Positions 34,641 to 45,039 of a stretch of DNA of 64,000 nt are shown here, piece after piece (position 1 is the first letter of the stretch; each line of letters starts with the position of its first letter). The DNA comes from Zea mays. Lineage: Eukaryota; Streptophyta; Magnoliopsida; Poales; Poaceae. The stretch is taken from NCBI RefSeq assembly GCF_902167145.1, contig NC_050105.1, positions 115,709,898-115,773,897 on the forward strand, given 5' to 3'. The notes under the pieces were generated by a model. That model saw only the letters and a program-made list of their open reading frames with translations, ran no database searches and had not been told where the DNA came from. Made by a program: the position numbers and the translations under genes.

Positions 34641-37600
34641 GGAGTGTTAGCACTCGCTTGGAGGCTTTTGTCGCACTTTTTTGCAAGGGGACCAGCCTTT
34701 CTCGGTTGCATTTCGTTCCGGTGGGTGCGCGCGAGCGCACCCGCCGGGTGTAGCCCCCGAGGCCTCGGAGGAGTGGTTACACTCCTTCGAGGTCTTAATA
34801 CTTCGCTTAACGCTTCGGCTGGTCTGGTCGTTCCCTCATGCGAACTGGCCGTAGCCCGGGTGCACGGTCGGGGCCCAAGCTCTCGGGCTGGTATGTTGAC
34901 GCTGTCAACGATTTGGCCGGAGCCGGTTTTTGCGAGAGCAGCCCCCGAGCCTCTGCACAGGGCGAGAGGACGATCAGGGACATACTCGGCTTTTTACATA
35001 CGCCCTTACGTCGCCTTTCCGCAAGGAGGAGGGGGGAGCGCGCCATGTTACCCTCGATGGGCACCGAACATGGTGTCTCCAGTGAGCTGCAAGCGGGTAA
35101 TCCGAGTGGACGTCCGTGCCCCGTTCGTTGGGGGTCGGCTAGGGGCCTAGAGGCACGCCCAAAAGTACCTGCGGGTGATTTGCCAGACCCGGTCCCCTGG
35201 CGACGGGGTCCGAGGGCTCGATGCCTCCCTCCGATGGGATTCCGTTACAAGATCGTTCCCGCTGGTCTCGGAAATGTCCTAGGGTACCTCGGGAGCGCAG
35301 CCCGAGCCTCGGTTATGTATCGAACGTACCCCTGGTCATCCCTTGCTCGGCGTCTGAGGCGACTGTGAACCCTTCGGGGGCCAGCCTTCGAACCCCTGAT
35401 CAGTAATGGGCGCGGAGCCCGAGTAGCCTGAGGCGGCCATGGAGCCCTTCGGGGGGCTGGCCTTCGAACCCCTGACCAGTAGTGGGTGTCGGGCCCACGC
35501 GATCTAAGGCGACTGTTGAACCCTCGGGGGGCCAGCCTTCGAACCCCTGATCAGTAATGGGGGGCTCGGAGCCCGGTTCCTTCGCGGAGAGGGATCCCTT
35601 TCGGGGTATCCCCCTTTCCCGGTCCCTGTTGCAAGAGATAGAGAAAGAGGAAAACGGAAAAGGATACGAAATCGGACGACGTGGCGTACCTTTTCTGAAG
35701 CGGTCATTACGGCGAAGGTGAAGCGCCGCGCGCTCCTCCTGCCAGAAGCGCCGCGTGTCCTGCTACGGAGTTAATGCGACGGGGCGAGTGGTTGGCGGGA
35801 CGGCCGTTGCGCGCGTGCGATCCGTTCGAGGAACGGGTCACGGGTGCACCGTCTTCACGCCGTGAGAGGAGGCTCTCTCGCTGTCTCAGGATGGGACGTG
35901 AGCCTGGCTGACGACGTGACCGCTGCGCCCGCCCGCCTGCCACCGCTATTACTGCCGGCCCACTTTCGGTCGCTTTGACCGGCGCGCCAGTCTGGCGCTG
36001 TTGGGTCGCCTCGAGTCGTGGCATAGGCTTCGCAACCGAAGAGGCGCGATGGTGGCACAAGTGGCGGTGCGGTTGCTTGCATGCAGCAACTGGCGCGCCG
36101 ATTGCTCGACGCGTGGGCCTGGGTTCCAAGCTGGCGTGTCAGAAGTCGGAGAAGCGCGTCCATCTGGCGCGGTTGCATGCCGTCTGCATGGCTGCCCGCT
36201 CCTTCTGCCCGTTGGTCTGGGCGAAAATGGGGGGTCGCCTGTAACCGCTGGACGGTCGTGCGCACCATGCGCGGCGGTTTAGCTTCTTCTGCCCTGAGCC
36301 GGCTTGCATGACATGCGGGACCCAGCCCCCGAGTCGCAGGGGAGGGCCTTGGGGCGTGTTGGAGAAGACTCGGCCCGCGGCGCCTGGGGGCGCACGTAGG
36401 GGGAGTTGCCTTTAAAAGGAGGGAGGCTCCTTTCGTAAGGCAACCATGTCTTCTTCCTCCCTTAAGCGTCGGGTCTTCCCGTCTTCCAAGCCCCCGGATG
36501 GGGGGTATCCGCCGCCTTTCCGCCTCCTCGTTGGAGGAACACAACTCCATGGGAGTTGGTACCTCTCAGCCATCGTTCGGCTTCAAGGATTTTCATCATG
36601 CTGCCCGGCTGCTTCCCTCCGCCGGCGGTCACCTGAGATGGCGACCTCCGACTCGATGGTGAGGGAAAGCGAGTCGGGCCGCGGCCTCTTCCCCTCCCTC
36701 AGCCTCAAGGATTTTCATCACCAGGGCTGGGGAGGGGAGTGCGCCGAGTTGAGGTCGGCCCCCGCGTGGGCGGCGGCCCGCTCCTTCACTCAGTGGTCGG
36801 AGGGAAAGGCGGCCGTCGTCCGCGGCGCTGGCAGCTGCAGCGTGCCTGGCCTTCAGGCGCGAGTGGCTTCGGAGCCACTCGCGGTGCCGACATCCGCCAC
36901 GGCAGCTTGAAGAGGTTCTACTGCCGGCGAGATGGCCGGGGCCGGCCACGGGCTGACCTCCAACTCTATGGCCTTCTGCCCGTCCTTGCCTCACAAGTTT
37001 TGGCACGGGCGGGGGCCTCCTGGCAGCGGCATCGAGCCTGAGGTCGGCGTTGCCGCTGCTTGGTCCCTCGGAGCAGAAGGCGTCGTCGTCGCCGCTGCTG
37101 GAGCGGGTGACGGCGCGCCATTCGTCGGCCTTCCGTTGCTCCGCAGGCCTTCCCCCTCGGAGTGGGGTTGTTCGTACCTGCGGAGGGGGAACCGGAGTTC
37201 CGTTGGTAGTGGCATCTCGTATGCCAGTGAGTTCGTTCATTGTGGCTGTCGAGGCCTGAACGTGTATGTAATTTTGGCACGGAGCCGTGTTTTTTCCTCA
37301 TTTTCGAGCACTAAGTCTCGCCTGTTTGATTATCTGAACCGCTTTACCAAGCATGAGTTGCCCCGTGTCAAGGTGACGGGTGAGGTATCCGTATCCCGGA
37401 GGCGTAGGAATCCCTCGGCCCGTTCGGCCTTGTTATGTGAGGCTCCTCTAGCTTAGTTGAAGAGACCCCTCGGCCGCCCTTCGGTGGATCGAGGCCGGGG
37501 GTAGCGATATCAGTATGAACAGAGGCGGAGTTGGCTCGAGAATGGGGAACCTGGTTGGCCGGAGCCTAGCCGTGTTGTCCGTCAGCGGAGCCGACGCCAA

Positions 37601-38481
37601 AGTCGGTCAGTCGAGGCCTCGGATCGGGCTGGCGCCCTTGGAAGCCGGTTGACCGAGGCCCCAGGGGTAACCGGTTGAGCCGCCTGCTCGGGCCGGATTC
37701 CCGGAGGAGCCCCTGGACCGCGGCGCCGCCCGAGGCTGGGTCGGGCTTTGCTGAAGACGTCGTCGATGCCGAGGGTGCTACGGCTCCCTTCGGCGTGAAG
37801 ACCCGAGCCTGCAGGATCAGATCATCTTGTAGCGTGTGCTTTCTACGGCCGCCGAGGCCAGAAGAAAACGCCCTCGCCGCGCTTGCGAAGCTGCGTCTTT
37901 TTTCCTCCTGTTTCAAGCATCTGGACTCTGTCGGTAACAGGGATGTTTGTGTGAGCGAGAGTTGCTTTTCGCGGAAGGGACGAGTGAGGTATCCGTATCC
38001 CAAAGGCGTGGGAATCCCTCGGCTCGGTCGGCCTTGCCGCTTACGCGTACTTTCACCCGTCCATGAGGCCCTGTCCCTGACTTAGTCGAGGAAGCTTGAA
38101 GGACTGCTTCGGCAGGAGAGCTTCCGAACGTGATGACTCGTTCGGTCCACGGAGTCGCTTTACCCGAGCGCAAGTTACTTGTCGCAGAAAGGGACGAGTG
38201 AGGTATCCGTATCCCGGAGGCGTAGGAGTCCCTCGGCTCGGTCAGCCTTGGCTGCTTACGTGTACCTTGTCGTTTCCAGGATCCGCTTTCCGAAGTAGTC
38301 AAGAAGCACGAAAGAGATCCTGCTAAAAAGAGATCCTTTTTCGAGGAAAAATTCGACGCAGAGGGGGTCTCCCCCCTTTTAGCCCCCGAGGGAGGGTCGG
38401 GCTTTGCCGAGGCTAGGCCGACCCTTCCTTGACAACTAAACTTTGCGTAGGTGCGAGGTATATGAACAACTTGAAAACATC
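34641..38481 (-). other. Long non-coding tail between pol and the 3' LTR
   Basis: 3.8 kb without sense-strand coding that I recognise. It holds three imperfect copies of a CCAGCCTTCGAACCCCTGA unit about 80-85 bp apart (35370-35570). It also has three copies of a GAGGTATCCGTATCCCRRAG unit near 37381, 37986 and 38203. On the opposite strand lies a candidate promoter and reading frame (36410-36910). Such extended tails are usual in Tat-lineage elements. Confidence 0.6.
36446..36910 (+). CDS. Candidate antisense reading frame in the Tat element tail
   Basis: 154 codons starting at ATG in AACCATGTCTTCTTCC context, with a TATA-like CCTTTAAAAGGAGG about 30-40 bp upstream. It opens with a Ser-rich MSSSSLKRRVFP and has no recognised domain. 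The nucleotide motif AAGGATTTTCATCA occurs twice within it. It runs opposite to gag-pol, in the position where Grande-type elements carry an antisense gene. The GC-rich context makes chance frames common, so coding status is uncertain. Confidence 0.35.
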   Translation: MSSSSLKRRVFPSSKPPDGGYPPPFRLLVGGTQLHGSWYLSAIVRLQGFSSCCPAASLRRRSPEMATSDSMVRESESGRGLFPSLSLKDFHHQGWGGECAELRSAPAWAAARSFTQWSEGKAAVVRGAGSCSVPGLQARVASEPLAVPTSATAA

Positions 38482-41400
38482 TTAAGGGTAGAAGCGACGT
38501 AGCTGTTTGATGTTCCAAGCGTTGCCGTAGATCTCGCCTTGATTGCTGGCCAGCTTGTACGTTCCGGGCTTCAGAACTTTGGCGATGACGAATGGCCCTT
38601 CCCAGGGGGGCGTGAGCTTGTGCCTCCCTCGGGCGTCTTGTCGCAGCCGAAGCACCAGGTCGCCCACCTGGAGTTCTCGGGACCGGACCCCTCGGGCGTG
38701 GTAGCGTCGCAGGGACTGTTGGTACCGCGCCGAGTGTAGCAAGGCCCTGTCCCGAGCTTCCTCCAGCTGGTCCAGCGATTCCTCTCGGCTGGCTTGGTTG
38801 CTTTGTTCGGTGTAGGCCCTCGCCCTCGGGGAGCCGTATTCCAGGTCAGTGGGCAAGATAGCTTCAGCCCCGTAGACCAGGAAAAACGGCGTGAAGCCCG
38901 TGGCACGACTCGGCGTCGTCCTTAGGCTCCAGACCACCGAGGGGAGTTCCTTCATCCATCGCCTGCCGAACTTGTTGAGGTCGTTGTAGATCCGAGGCTT
39001 GAGCCCTTGTAGAATCATGCCGTTGGCGCGCTCTACCTGCCCATTCGACATGGGATGAGCCACGGCGGCCCAGTCCACCCGGATATGGTGATCTTCGCAA
39101 AAATCCAAGAATTTTTTGCCGGTGAACTGGGTGCCGTTGTCGGTGATGATGGAGTTCGGGACCCCGAAGCGATGGATGATGTTGGTGAAGAATGCCACCG
39201 CCTGCTCGGACCTGATGCTGTTCAGAGGTCGGACCTCGATCCACTTGGAGAATTTGTCGATGGCGACCAGCAGGTGCGTGTAGCCCCCGGGCGCCTTCTG
39301 CAAGGGACCGACGAGGTCCAGACCCCATACAGCGAAGGGCCAGGTGATGGGTATTGTCTGAAGAGCCTGAGCGGGCAGGTGTGTCCGCTTCGCATAGAAT
39401 TGGCACCCTTCGCAGGTGCGGACAATTCTAGTGGCGTCAGCCACCGCCGTTGGCCAGTAGAAGCCTTGCCGGAAAGCATTTCCAACAAGGGCTCGGGGTG
39501 CTGCGTGGTGGCCGCAAGCCCCCGAGTGTACTTCTTGCAGCAGTTCCCGACCTTCGGCGATGGAGATGCATCGCTGGAGGATGCCCGAGGGGCTGCGATG
39601 GTAGAGCTCCTCTTCGTCGCCCAGCAAGACGAATGACTTGGCGTGTCGCGCTACCCGCCGAGCCTCGACTTGGTCGAGGGGTAGCTCTCCTCGACGGAGA
39701 TATTGCAGGTACGGGGCCTGCCAATCTTGGTCTGGCGTGGCCCCGCTCTGCCCTTCCTCGACGTTCAATGCCCCGCCCTCGGGGGCCGAGGGTGCCTCGG
39801 GCTGAACCGAGGGTACTTCGGGCTGAGCCGAGGGTACCTCGGGCTCGGGCGCGTCGTCGAGCTTGACGGAGGGTTGATGCAGATCCCGGGAGAAGACGTC
39901 CGGGGGGACTGTCGTTCGCCCCGAGGCTATCTTAGCCAGCTCGTCTGCGGTTTCGTTGTAGCGCCGAGCGATGTGGTTGAGCTCGAGCCCGAAGAACTTG
40001 TCTCCCAGGCGCCGAACCTCGTCGCAGTAGGCCTCCATCTTCGGGTCGCGGCAGTGGGAGTTCTTCATGACTTGGTCGATGACGAGCTGCGAATCACCGC
40101 GGGCGTCGAGGCGTCTGACCCCTAGCTCGATGGCGATCCGCAATCCGTTGACCAGAGCTTCGTACTCGGCCACATTGTTGGACGCCGGGAAGTGGAGGCG
40201 CAGCACGTAGCGCAAGTGCTTTCCGAGGGGCGAGATGAAGAGCAGGCCCGCGCCGGCCCCCGTCTTCATCAGCGACCCGTCGAAAAACATGGTCCAGAGC
40301 TCCGGTTGGATCGGAGTCGTTGGCAGTTGGGTGTCGACCCATTCGGCCACGAAATCCGCCAACACTTGGGACTTGATGGCCTTCCGAGGGGCGAACGAGA
40401 CCGTTTCGCCCATGATCTCCACCGCCCACTTTGCGATCCTGCCCGAGGCCTCTCGGCACTGGATGATCTCCCCCAGGGGGAAGGATGACACCACAGTTAC
40501 CGGATGGGACTCGAAGTAGTGTCGTAGCTTCCGCCTTGTCAGGATCACAGCATACAGCAGCTTTTGAACTTGTGGGTAGCGGATCTTAGTCTCGGACAGC
40601 ACTTCGCTGATGAAGTAGACCGGCCTCTGAACGGGCAATGTATGCCCTTCCTCCTGCCTTTCGACTACAATCGCGGCGCTAACCACCTGAGTGGTCGCGG
40701 CGACGTAGACCAAGAGGGTTTCCCCGTCCGCCGGCGGCACCAAGACTGGCACCTTTGTAAGGAGCGCCTTCAGGTTGCCGAGGGCTTCCTTGGCCTCAGG
40801 GGTCCAAACGAAACATTTGGCCTTCCTTAAGAGGCGGTACAGAGGCAGACCTCTTTCGCCGAGGCGTGAGATGAAACGGCTCATGGCCGCGAGGCATCCC
40901 ATGACCCTCTGTACCCCTTTTAAGTCCTTGATGGGTCCCATGCTGGTGATGGCCGCAATCTTCTCCGGGTTGGCTTCGATGCCTCGCTCAGAGACGATGA
41001 ACCCTAGGAGCATGCCTCGGGGTACCCCGAAGACACACTTCTCAGGATTAAGCTTGACTCCTTTCGCCTTGAGACACCGGAATGTCACTTCAAGGTCGGA
41101 GAGGAGGTCGGAAGCCTTCCGTGTCTTGACTACGATGTCATCGACGTAGGCCTCGACTGTGCGACCGATGTGTTCGCCGAACACATGGTTCATGCACCGC
41201 TGGTACGTCGCGCCTGCATTCCTCAAGCCGAACGGCATGGTGACATAGCAGTACATGCCGAACGGCGTGATGAAAGAAGTCACGAGCTGGTCGGACTCTT
41301 TCATCCGGATCTGGTGATACCCCGAGTAGGCATCGAGGAAGGACAGGGTTTCGCACCCAGCAGTGGAATCCACGATTTGGTCGATGCGAGGCAGAGGGTA

Positions 41401-41730
41401 GGGAACCTTCGGACATGCTTTGTTGAGACCAGTGTAGTCTACACACATCCGCCATTTCCCCCCTTTCTTCCTCACAAGCACAGGGTTGGCAAGCCATTCG
41501 GGATGGAATACCTCTTTGATGAACCCTGCCGCCATTAGCTTGTGGATCTCTTCGCCAATCGCTCTGCGCTTCTCCTCGTCGAATCGGCGCAGAGGCTGCC
41601 TGACGGGTCGGGCTCCGGCCCGAATATCCAGCGAGTGCTCGGCGACATCCCTCGGTATGCCGGGCATGTCCGAGGGACTCCACGCAAAGACGTCGGCGTT
41701 TGCGCGGAGAAAGTCGACGAGCACTGCTTC
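38482..41730 (-). CDS. pol: Pol: reverse transcriptase, RNase H, second (archaeal-type) RNase H, integrase
   Basis: 1082 codons in the same frame as gag-protease, directly after a TAG. RT spans about residues 95-260 (CVDYTGLNKACPK; catalytic YVDDIVVK near 196). The inherited RNase H (about 310-430) has lost its first Asp (LLVYVAATTQVVSAA), as usual in this lineage. The second RNase H (about 480-600) keeps the acidic residues in FFDGS, VAEYEAL, RGDSQLV and NETADELAK. Integrase shows the zinc-binding His/Cys set (about 725-776), then Asp in WGLDLVGPL, Asp in ITDNGTQF and Glu in QVERANGMI. The frame ends NIKQLRRFYP and looks catalytically complete. It has no ATG of its own at the start, so expression needs passage through the upstream TAG or a corrected copy. 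It copies and integrates the element in virus-like particles and the nucleus. Confidence 0.9.
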   Translation of the reverse strand, partial: EAVLVDFLRANADVFAWSPSDMPGIPRDVAEHSLDIRAGARPVRQPLRRFDEEKRRAIGEEIHKLMAAGFIKEVFHPEWLANPVLVRKKGGKWRMCVDYTGLNKACPKVPYPLPRIDQIVDSTAGCETLSFLDAYSGYHQIRMKESDQLVTSFITPFGMYCYVTMPFGLRNAGATYQRCMNHVFGEHIGRTVEAYVDDIVVKTRKASDLLSDLEVTFRCLKAKGVKLNPEKCVFGVPRGMLLGFIVSERGIEANPEKIAAITSMGPIKDLKGVQRVMGCLAAMSRFISRLGERGLPLYRLLRKAKCFVWTPEAKEALGNLKALLTKVPVLVPPADGETLLVYVAATTQVVSAAIVVERQEEGHTLPVQRPVYFISEVLSETKIRYPQVQKLLYAVILTRRKLRHYFESHPVTVVSSFPLGEIIQCREASGRIAKWAVEIMGETVSFAPRKAIKSQVLADFVAEWVDTQLPTTPIQPELWTMFFDGSLMKTGAGAGLLFISPLGKHLRYVLRLHFPASNNVAEYEALVNGLRIAIELGVRRLDARGDSQLVIDQVMKNSHCRDPKMEAYCDEVRRLGDKFFGLELNHIARRYNETADELAKIASGRTTVPPDVFSRDLHQPSVKLDDAPEPEVPSAQPEVPSVQPEAPSAPEGGALNVEEGQSGATPDQDWQAPYLQYLRRGELPLDQVEARRVARHAKSFVLLGDEEELYHRSPSGILQRCISIAEGRELLQEVHSGACGHHAAPRALVGNAFRQGFYWPTAVADATRIVRTCEGCQFYAKRTHLPAQALQTIPITWPFAVWGLDLVGPLQKAPGGYTHLLVAIDKFSKWIEVRPLNSIRSEQAVAFFTNIIHRFGVPNSIITDNGTQFTGKKFLDFCEDHHIRVDWAAVAHPMSNGQVERANGMILQGLKPRIYNDLNKFGRRWMKELPSVVWSLRTTPSRATGFTPFFLVYGAEAILPTDLEYGSPRARAYTEQSNQASREESLDQLEEARDRALLHSARYQQSLRRYHARGVRSRELQVGDLVLRLRQDARGRHKLTPPWEGPFVIAKVLKPGTYKLASNQGEIYGNAWNIKQLRRFYP

Positions 41731-44700
41731 CTATTTGGGGTCGAGCCCGGAACCGATCCAGATCTGCTTGGTGGTGTCGCCACTGGGGTCGAGGGGGACG
41801 GCCTTGACCGTCTCCGCTGGCTCGAAGTTGTCGGCATGGCGCTTCACGTCTGGGACCTCCTTGGAGAGGTTCTCCAGGTCGGCGATGAGGGCCTCGGACT
41901 CGGCGAGGGCCTCGGCGTACTCCACGCACTCCACGTCGCATTCGAACGCGTGTTTGTACGTGGGGCCGACGGTGATGACCCCGTTGGGGCCCGGCATCTT
42001 GAGCTTCAGGTAGGTGTAGTTGGGGACGGCCATGAACTTCGCGTAGCATGGCCTCCCTAGCACGGCGTGGTAGGTTCCTCGGAACCCGACCACTTCGAAC
42101 GTCAGGGTCTCCCTTCGGAAGTTGGAGGGTGTCCCGAAGCAGACTGGGAGGTCGAGTCGCCCGAGGGGCTGGACGCGCTTCCCAGGGATGATCCCGTGGA
42201 AGGGCGCAGCGCCTGCTCGGACGGAGGACGGATCGACGCGCAGAAGCTTGAGGGTCTCGGCGTAGATGATGTTGAGGCAGCTGCCCCCGTCCATCAGGAC
42301 CTTGGTGAGCCTGACATCGCCGACAACGGGGTCGACGACGAGCGGGTATTTCCCCGGGCTCGGCACATGGTCGGGGTGGTCGGCCCGGTCGAAAGTGATG
42401 GGCTTGTCGGACCAGTCTAGGTAGACTGGCGCCGCCACCTTCACCGAGCAGACCTCCCGACGCTCTTGCTTGCGGTGCCGAGCCGAGGTATTCGCCGCAT
42501 GCCCTCCATAGATCATGAAGCAGTCGCGGACCTCGGGGAACCCCCCTGCTGGGTGATCTTCGTTCTTGTCGTCGTCGTGGGCCCTGCCACCCTCGGCGGG
42601 TGGCCCGGCCCTGTGGAAATGACGCCGAAGCATAACGCACTCCTCGAGGGTGTGCTTGACGGGCCCCTGATGGTAGGGGCACGGCTCCTTGAGCATCTTG
42701 TCGAAGAGGTTCGCACCTCCGGGGGGCTTCCGAGGGTTCTTATACTCGGCGGCGGTGACAAGGTCCGCGTCGGCGGCGTCGCGTTTCGATTGCGACTTCT
42801 TCTTGCCTTTCTTCTTGGCGCCGCGCGGAGCAGACGCCTCGGGAGCTTCTTCCGATGGGCGGCCCTGGGACTGCTTGTCCTTTCGGAAGATAGCCTCGAC
42901 CGCCTCCTGGCCGGAGGCGAACTTGATGGCGATGTCCATCAGCTCGCTCGCCCTGGTGGGGGTTTTGCGACCCAGCTTGCTCACCAGGTCGCGGCAAGTG
43001 GTGCCGGCGAGGAACGCGCCGATGACATCCGAGTCGGTGATGTTGGGCAGCTCGGTGCGCTGCTTCGAGAATCGCCGGATGTAGTCCCGGAGCGACTCCC
43101 CCGGCTGTTGCCGGCAGCTTCGAAGGTCCCAGGAGTTCCCGGGGCGCACGTATGTGCCCTGGAAATTGCCAGCGAAGGCTTGGACCAAGTCGTCCCAGTT
43201 GGAAATCTGCCCCGGAGGCAGATGCTCCAACCAGGCGCGAGCAGTGTCGGAGAGGAACAGGGGGAGGTTGCGGATGATGAGGTTGTCGTCGTCCGTTCCA
43301 CCCAGTTGGCAGGCAAGGCGGTAGTCCGCGAGCCACAGTTCCGGTCTCGTTTCCCCCGAGTACTTTGTGATAGTAGTCGGGGGTCGGAACCGGGTCGGGA
43401 ATGGCGCCCGTCGGATGGCCCGACTGAAGGCCTGCGGACCGGGTGGTTCGGGCGAGGGACTCCGATCCTCCCCGCTGTCGTAGCGCCCCCCACGCCTGGG
43501 GTGGTAGCCTCGGCGCACCCTTTCGTCGAGGTGAGCCCGACGGTCACGTCGATGGTGCTCGTTGCCGAGGTGGCCCGGGGCCGCAGGCGCGGTGTTGCGC
43601 GTGCGCCCGGTGTAGACTGAGGCTTCCCGCATGAATCGGGAAGTCGCGGCATGAGGTTCCGAGGGATATCCTTGCCTCCGGGATGCAGTGCTCTCGGCCC
43701 GCCGGGCCGCAGCGCCTTCCAGGAGATTCTTGAGTTCTCCCTGGATTCGCCGACCCTCGGTGGTTGACGGCTCCGGCATCGCGCGGATGAGCATCGCTGC
43801 GGTTGCCTGGTTCTGACCGACCCCGCTGGATGCGGGCGGCGGCCTGATCCTGACATCGTTGGCGACGCGGTGCTGGAGACCTTGGGGCAGATGACGTATT
43901 TTTCCGGCCAGGGGTTGGCCCACCCATGCCTGTCCGACGTCCCGACGGATCGGCTCAAGCGCTCCTGTTCCCTCGTTGAGCCTGGCCTGCGCCTCGCGGA
44001 CTTGCTCGAGTTGTGGGTCGTAACCCCCCGCCGGAGCGGGGACCACAGCTAGCTCCCGTGGGATGTCGGCACGAGGCACCGGCCTGGGGAGGTCACCATC
44101 CTCCGGCATGCCAAGATGGTTGCCTTCGGTGGGATCCCCTAGCTCGATGTGGAAACATTCACGGCTTGGGCCGCAGCTCTCGTCGCCAAGGCTGCGGCTT
44201 CCATCGGAACAGTCAGATAGACAGTAGTCACATGCGGTCATGAAGTCCCGCACGACACTGGGGTTGCCAAGTCCGGAGAAATCCCAACCGATGCTGGGAT
44301 CATCATCTTCCTCGGACCCAGAGGGCCCGCAGGTCGAGACGTCCGTCAGTCGGTCCCAAGGCGACCGCATACAGAACCTCAGTGGGGTTGCACTCGCCTC
44401 AATGAGAGCGCCCGCCAAAACGAGGTCGTTTGGCGGGTTGAGGCCGAATCGAAATGACGCAAGATGGGAGTTAGTCGTTACCTTTTGGTCGACGAGGAGC
44501 GACGTAGTCACATCGGGGACTGGTTGCGCCGTCATCTCTGGTTCGAGGGCGACGTCCTGCAGGCTTTCCGCGAGCGCGCCGGCGTCGTCTTCTTGCTCAA
44601 GGTCAGCGTGCCGCGGGGGGACGGCGCTCGCCTCCGTCTCGAACGCGAGGTCGACGTCCGGCGTGCCTTCCGTCGGGGCGTCGGGGGCGTCGATTCGCTC

Positions 44701-44979
44701 GACGGCCGACGAAGCACGGCCTCCCGTCTGGCCTTGACGGCTCCGCCTCCTCCTCCGTTGGCGGGGGAGAGAACGGAGCGAGCCCGAATATTGCTCTTCC
44801 ATCACGCGGGGAAGACGTCGTCGATTCCGCCGCCGGCGGGCGGGTTGTCGGCCGCCATTGTCGTAGTCGCGCGGCGGTGGAAGAAGTGTCATGTCATAGC
44901 TGCCGTCGAAGGACATGAACTCGAGAGTCCCGAAACGAAGCACCGTCCCGGGCCGGAGAGGTTGCTGGAGACTGCCCAT
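41731..44979 (-). CDS. gag: Gag-protease polyprotein ending at an amber codon
   Basis: 1082 residues from the ATG at 44979 (MGSLQQPLRPGTVLRFG), chosen because the sister element at 63698 keeps the same ATG and N-terminus. The first ~500 residues are basic/acidic low-complexity. The retrotransposon Gag core lies at about 535-695 (ITKYSGETRPELWLADYRLA, then LFLSDTARAWLEHLP). It is followed by a Lys/Arg-rich stretch, a Cys/His cluster near 755-770 (CPYHQGPVKHTLEEC), and the aspartic protease near 880-910 with motif VLMDGGSCLNIIY (Asp-Gly-Gly instead of Asp-Ser/Thr-Gly, as in Tat elements). The frame stops at TAG after GLDPK and continues directly as pol. A C-to-T change of CAG, in a CHG methylation context, would explain it. 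The frame is also open for 100 codons upstream through the PBS into the LTR. Confidence 0.9.
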   Translation of the reverse strand: MGSLQQPLRPGTVLRFGTLEFMSFDGSYDMTLLPPPRDYDNGGRQPARRRRNRRRLPRVMEEQYSGSLRSLPRQRRRRRSRQGQTGGRASSAVERIDAPDAPTEGTPDVDLAFETEASAVPPRHADLEQEDDAGALAESLQDVALEPEMTAQPVPDVTTSLLVDQKVTTNSHLASFRFGLNPPNDLVLAGALIEASATPLRFCMRSPWDRLTDVSTCGPSGSEEDDDPSIGWDFSGLGNPSVVRDFMTACDYCLSDCSDGSRSLGDESCGPSRECFHIELGDPTEGNHLGMPEDGDLPRPVPRADIPRELAVVPAPAGGYDPQLEQVREAQARLNEGTGALEPIRRDVGQAWVGQPLAGKIRHLPQGLQHRVANDVRIRPPPASSGVGQNQATAAMLIRAMPEPSTTEGRRIQGELKNLLEGAAARRAESTASRRQGYPSEPHAATSRFMREASVYTGRTRNTAPAAPGHLGNEHHRRDRRAHLDERVRRGYHPRRGGRYDSGEDRSPSPEPPGPQAFSRAIRRAPFPTRFRPPTTITKYSGETRPELWLADYRLACQLGGTDDDNLIIRNLPLFLSDTARAWLEHLPPGQISNWDDLVQAFAGNFQGTYVRPGNSWDLRSCRQQPGESLRDYIRRFSKQRTELPNITDSDVIGAFLAGTTCRDLVSKLGRKTPTRASELMDIAIKFASGQEAVEAIFRKDKQSQGRPSEEAPEASAPRGAKKKGKKKSQSKRDAADADLVTAAEYKNPRKPPGGANLFDKMLKEPCPYHQGPVKHTLEECVMLRRHFHRAGPPAEGGRAHDDDKNEDHPAGGFPEVRDCFMIYGGHAANTSARHRKQERREVCSVKVAAPVYLDWSDKPITFDRADHPDHVPSPGKYPLVVDPVVGDVRLTKVLMDGGSCLNIIYAETLKLLRVDPSSVRAGAAPFHGIIPGKRVQPLGRLDLPVCFGTPSNFRRETLTFEVVGFRGTYHAVLGRPCYAKFMAVPNYTYLKLKMPGPNGVITVGPTYKHAFECDVECVEYAEALAESEALIADLENLSKEVPDVKRHADNFEPAETVKAVPLDPSGDTTKQIWIGSGLDPK

Positions 44980-45019
44980 CTGGAGCTTGACGGGGAGCTG
45001 TTCGTCAGCACGCAGCAGG

Positions 45020-45037
45020 CCCCTACCTGGCGCGCCA
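45020..45037 (-). other. Primer binding site
   Basis: Two bases after the 5' LTR, the minus strand reads TGGCGCGCCAGGTAGGGG, complementary to a tRNA 3' end with CCA. The identical 18-mer is present in the sister element at 63640-63657. The tRNA species was not determined. Confidence 0.85.
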
Positions 45038-45039
45038 AC

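Noticed and set aside
34590..38400. Many overlapping frames on both strands of the Tat element tail
   Set aside because: GC-rich sequence gives chance frames; only the antisense frame at 36446 has promoter-like support.
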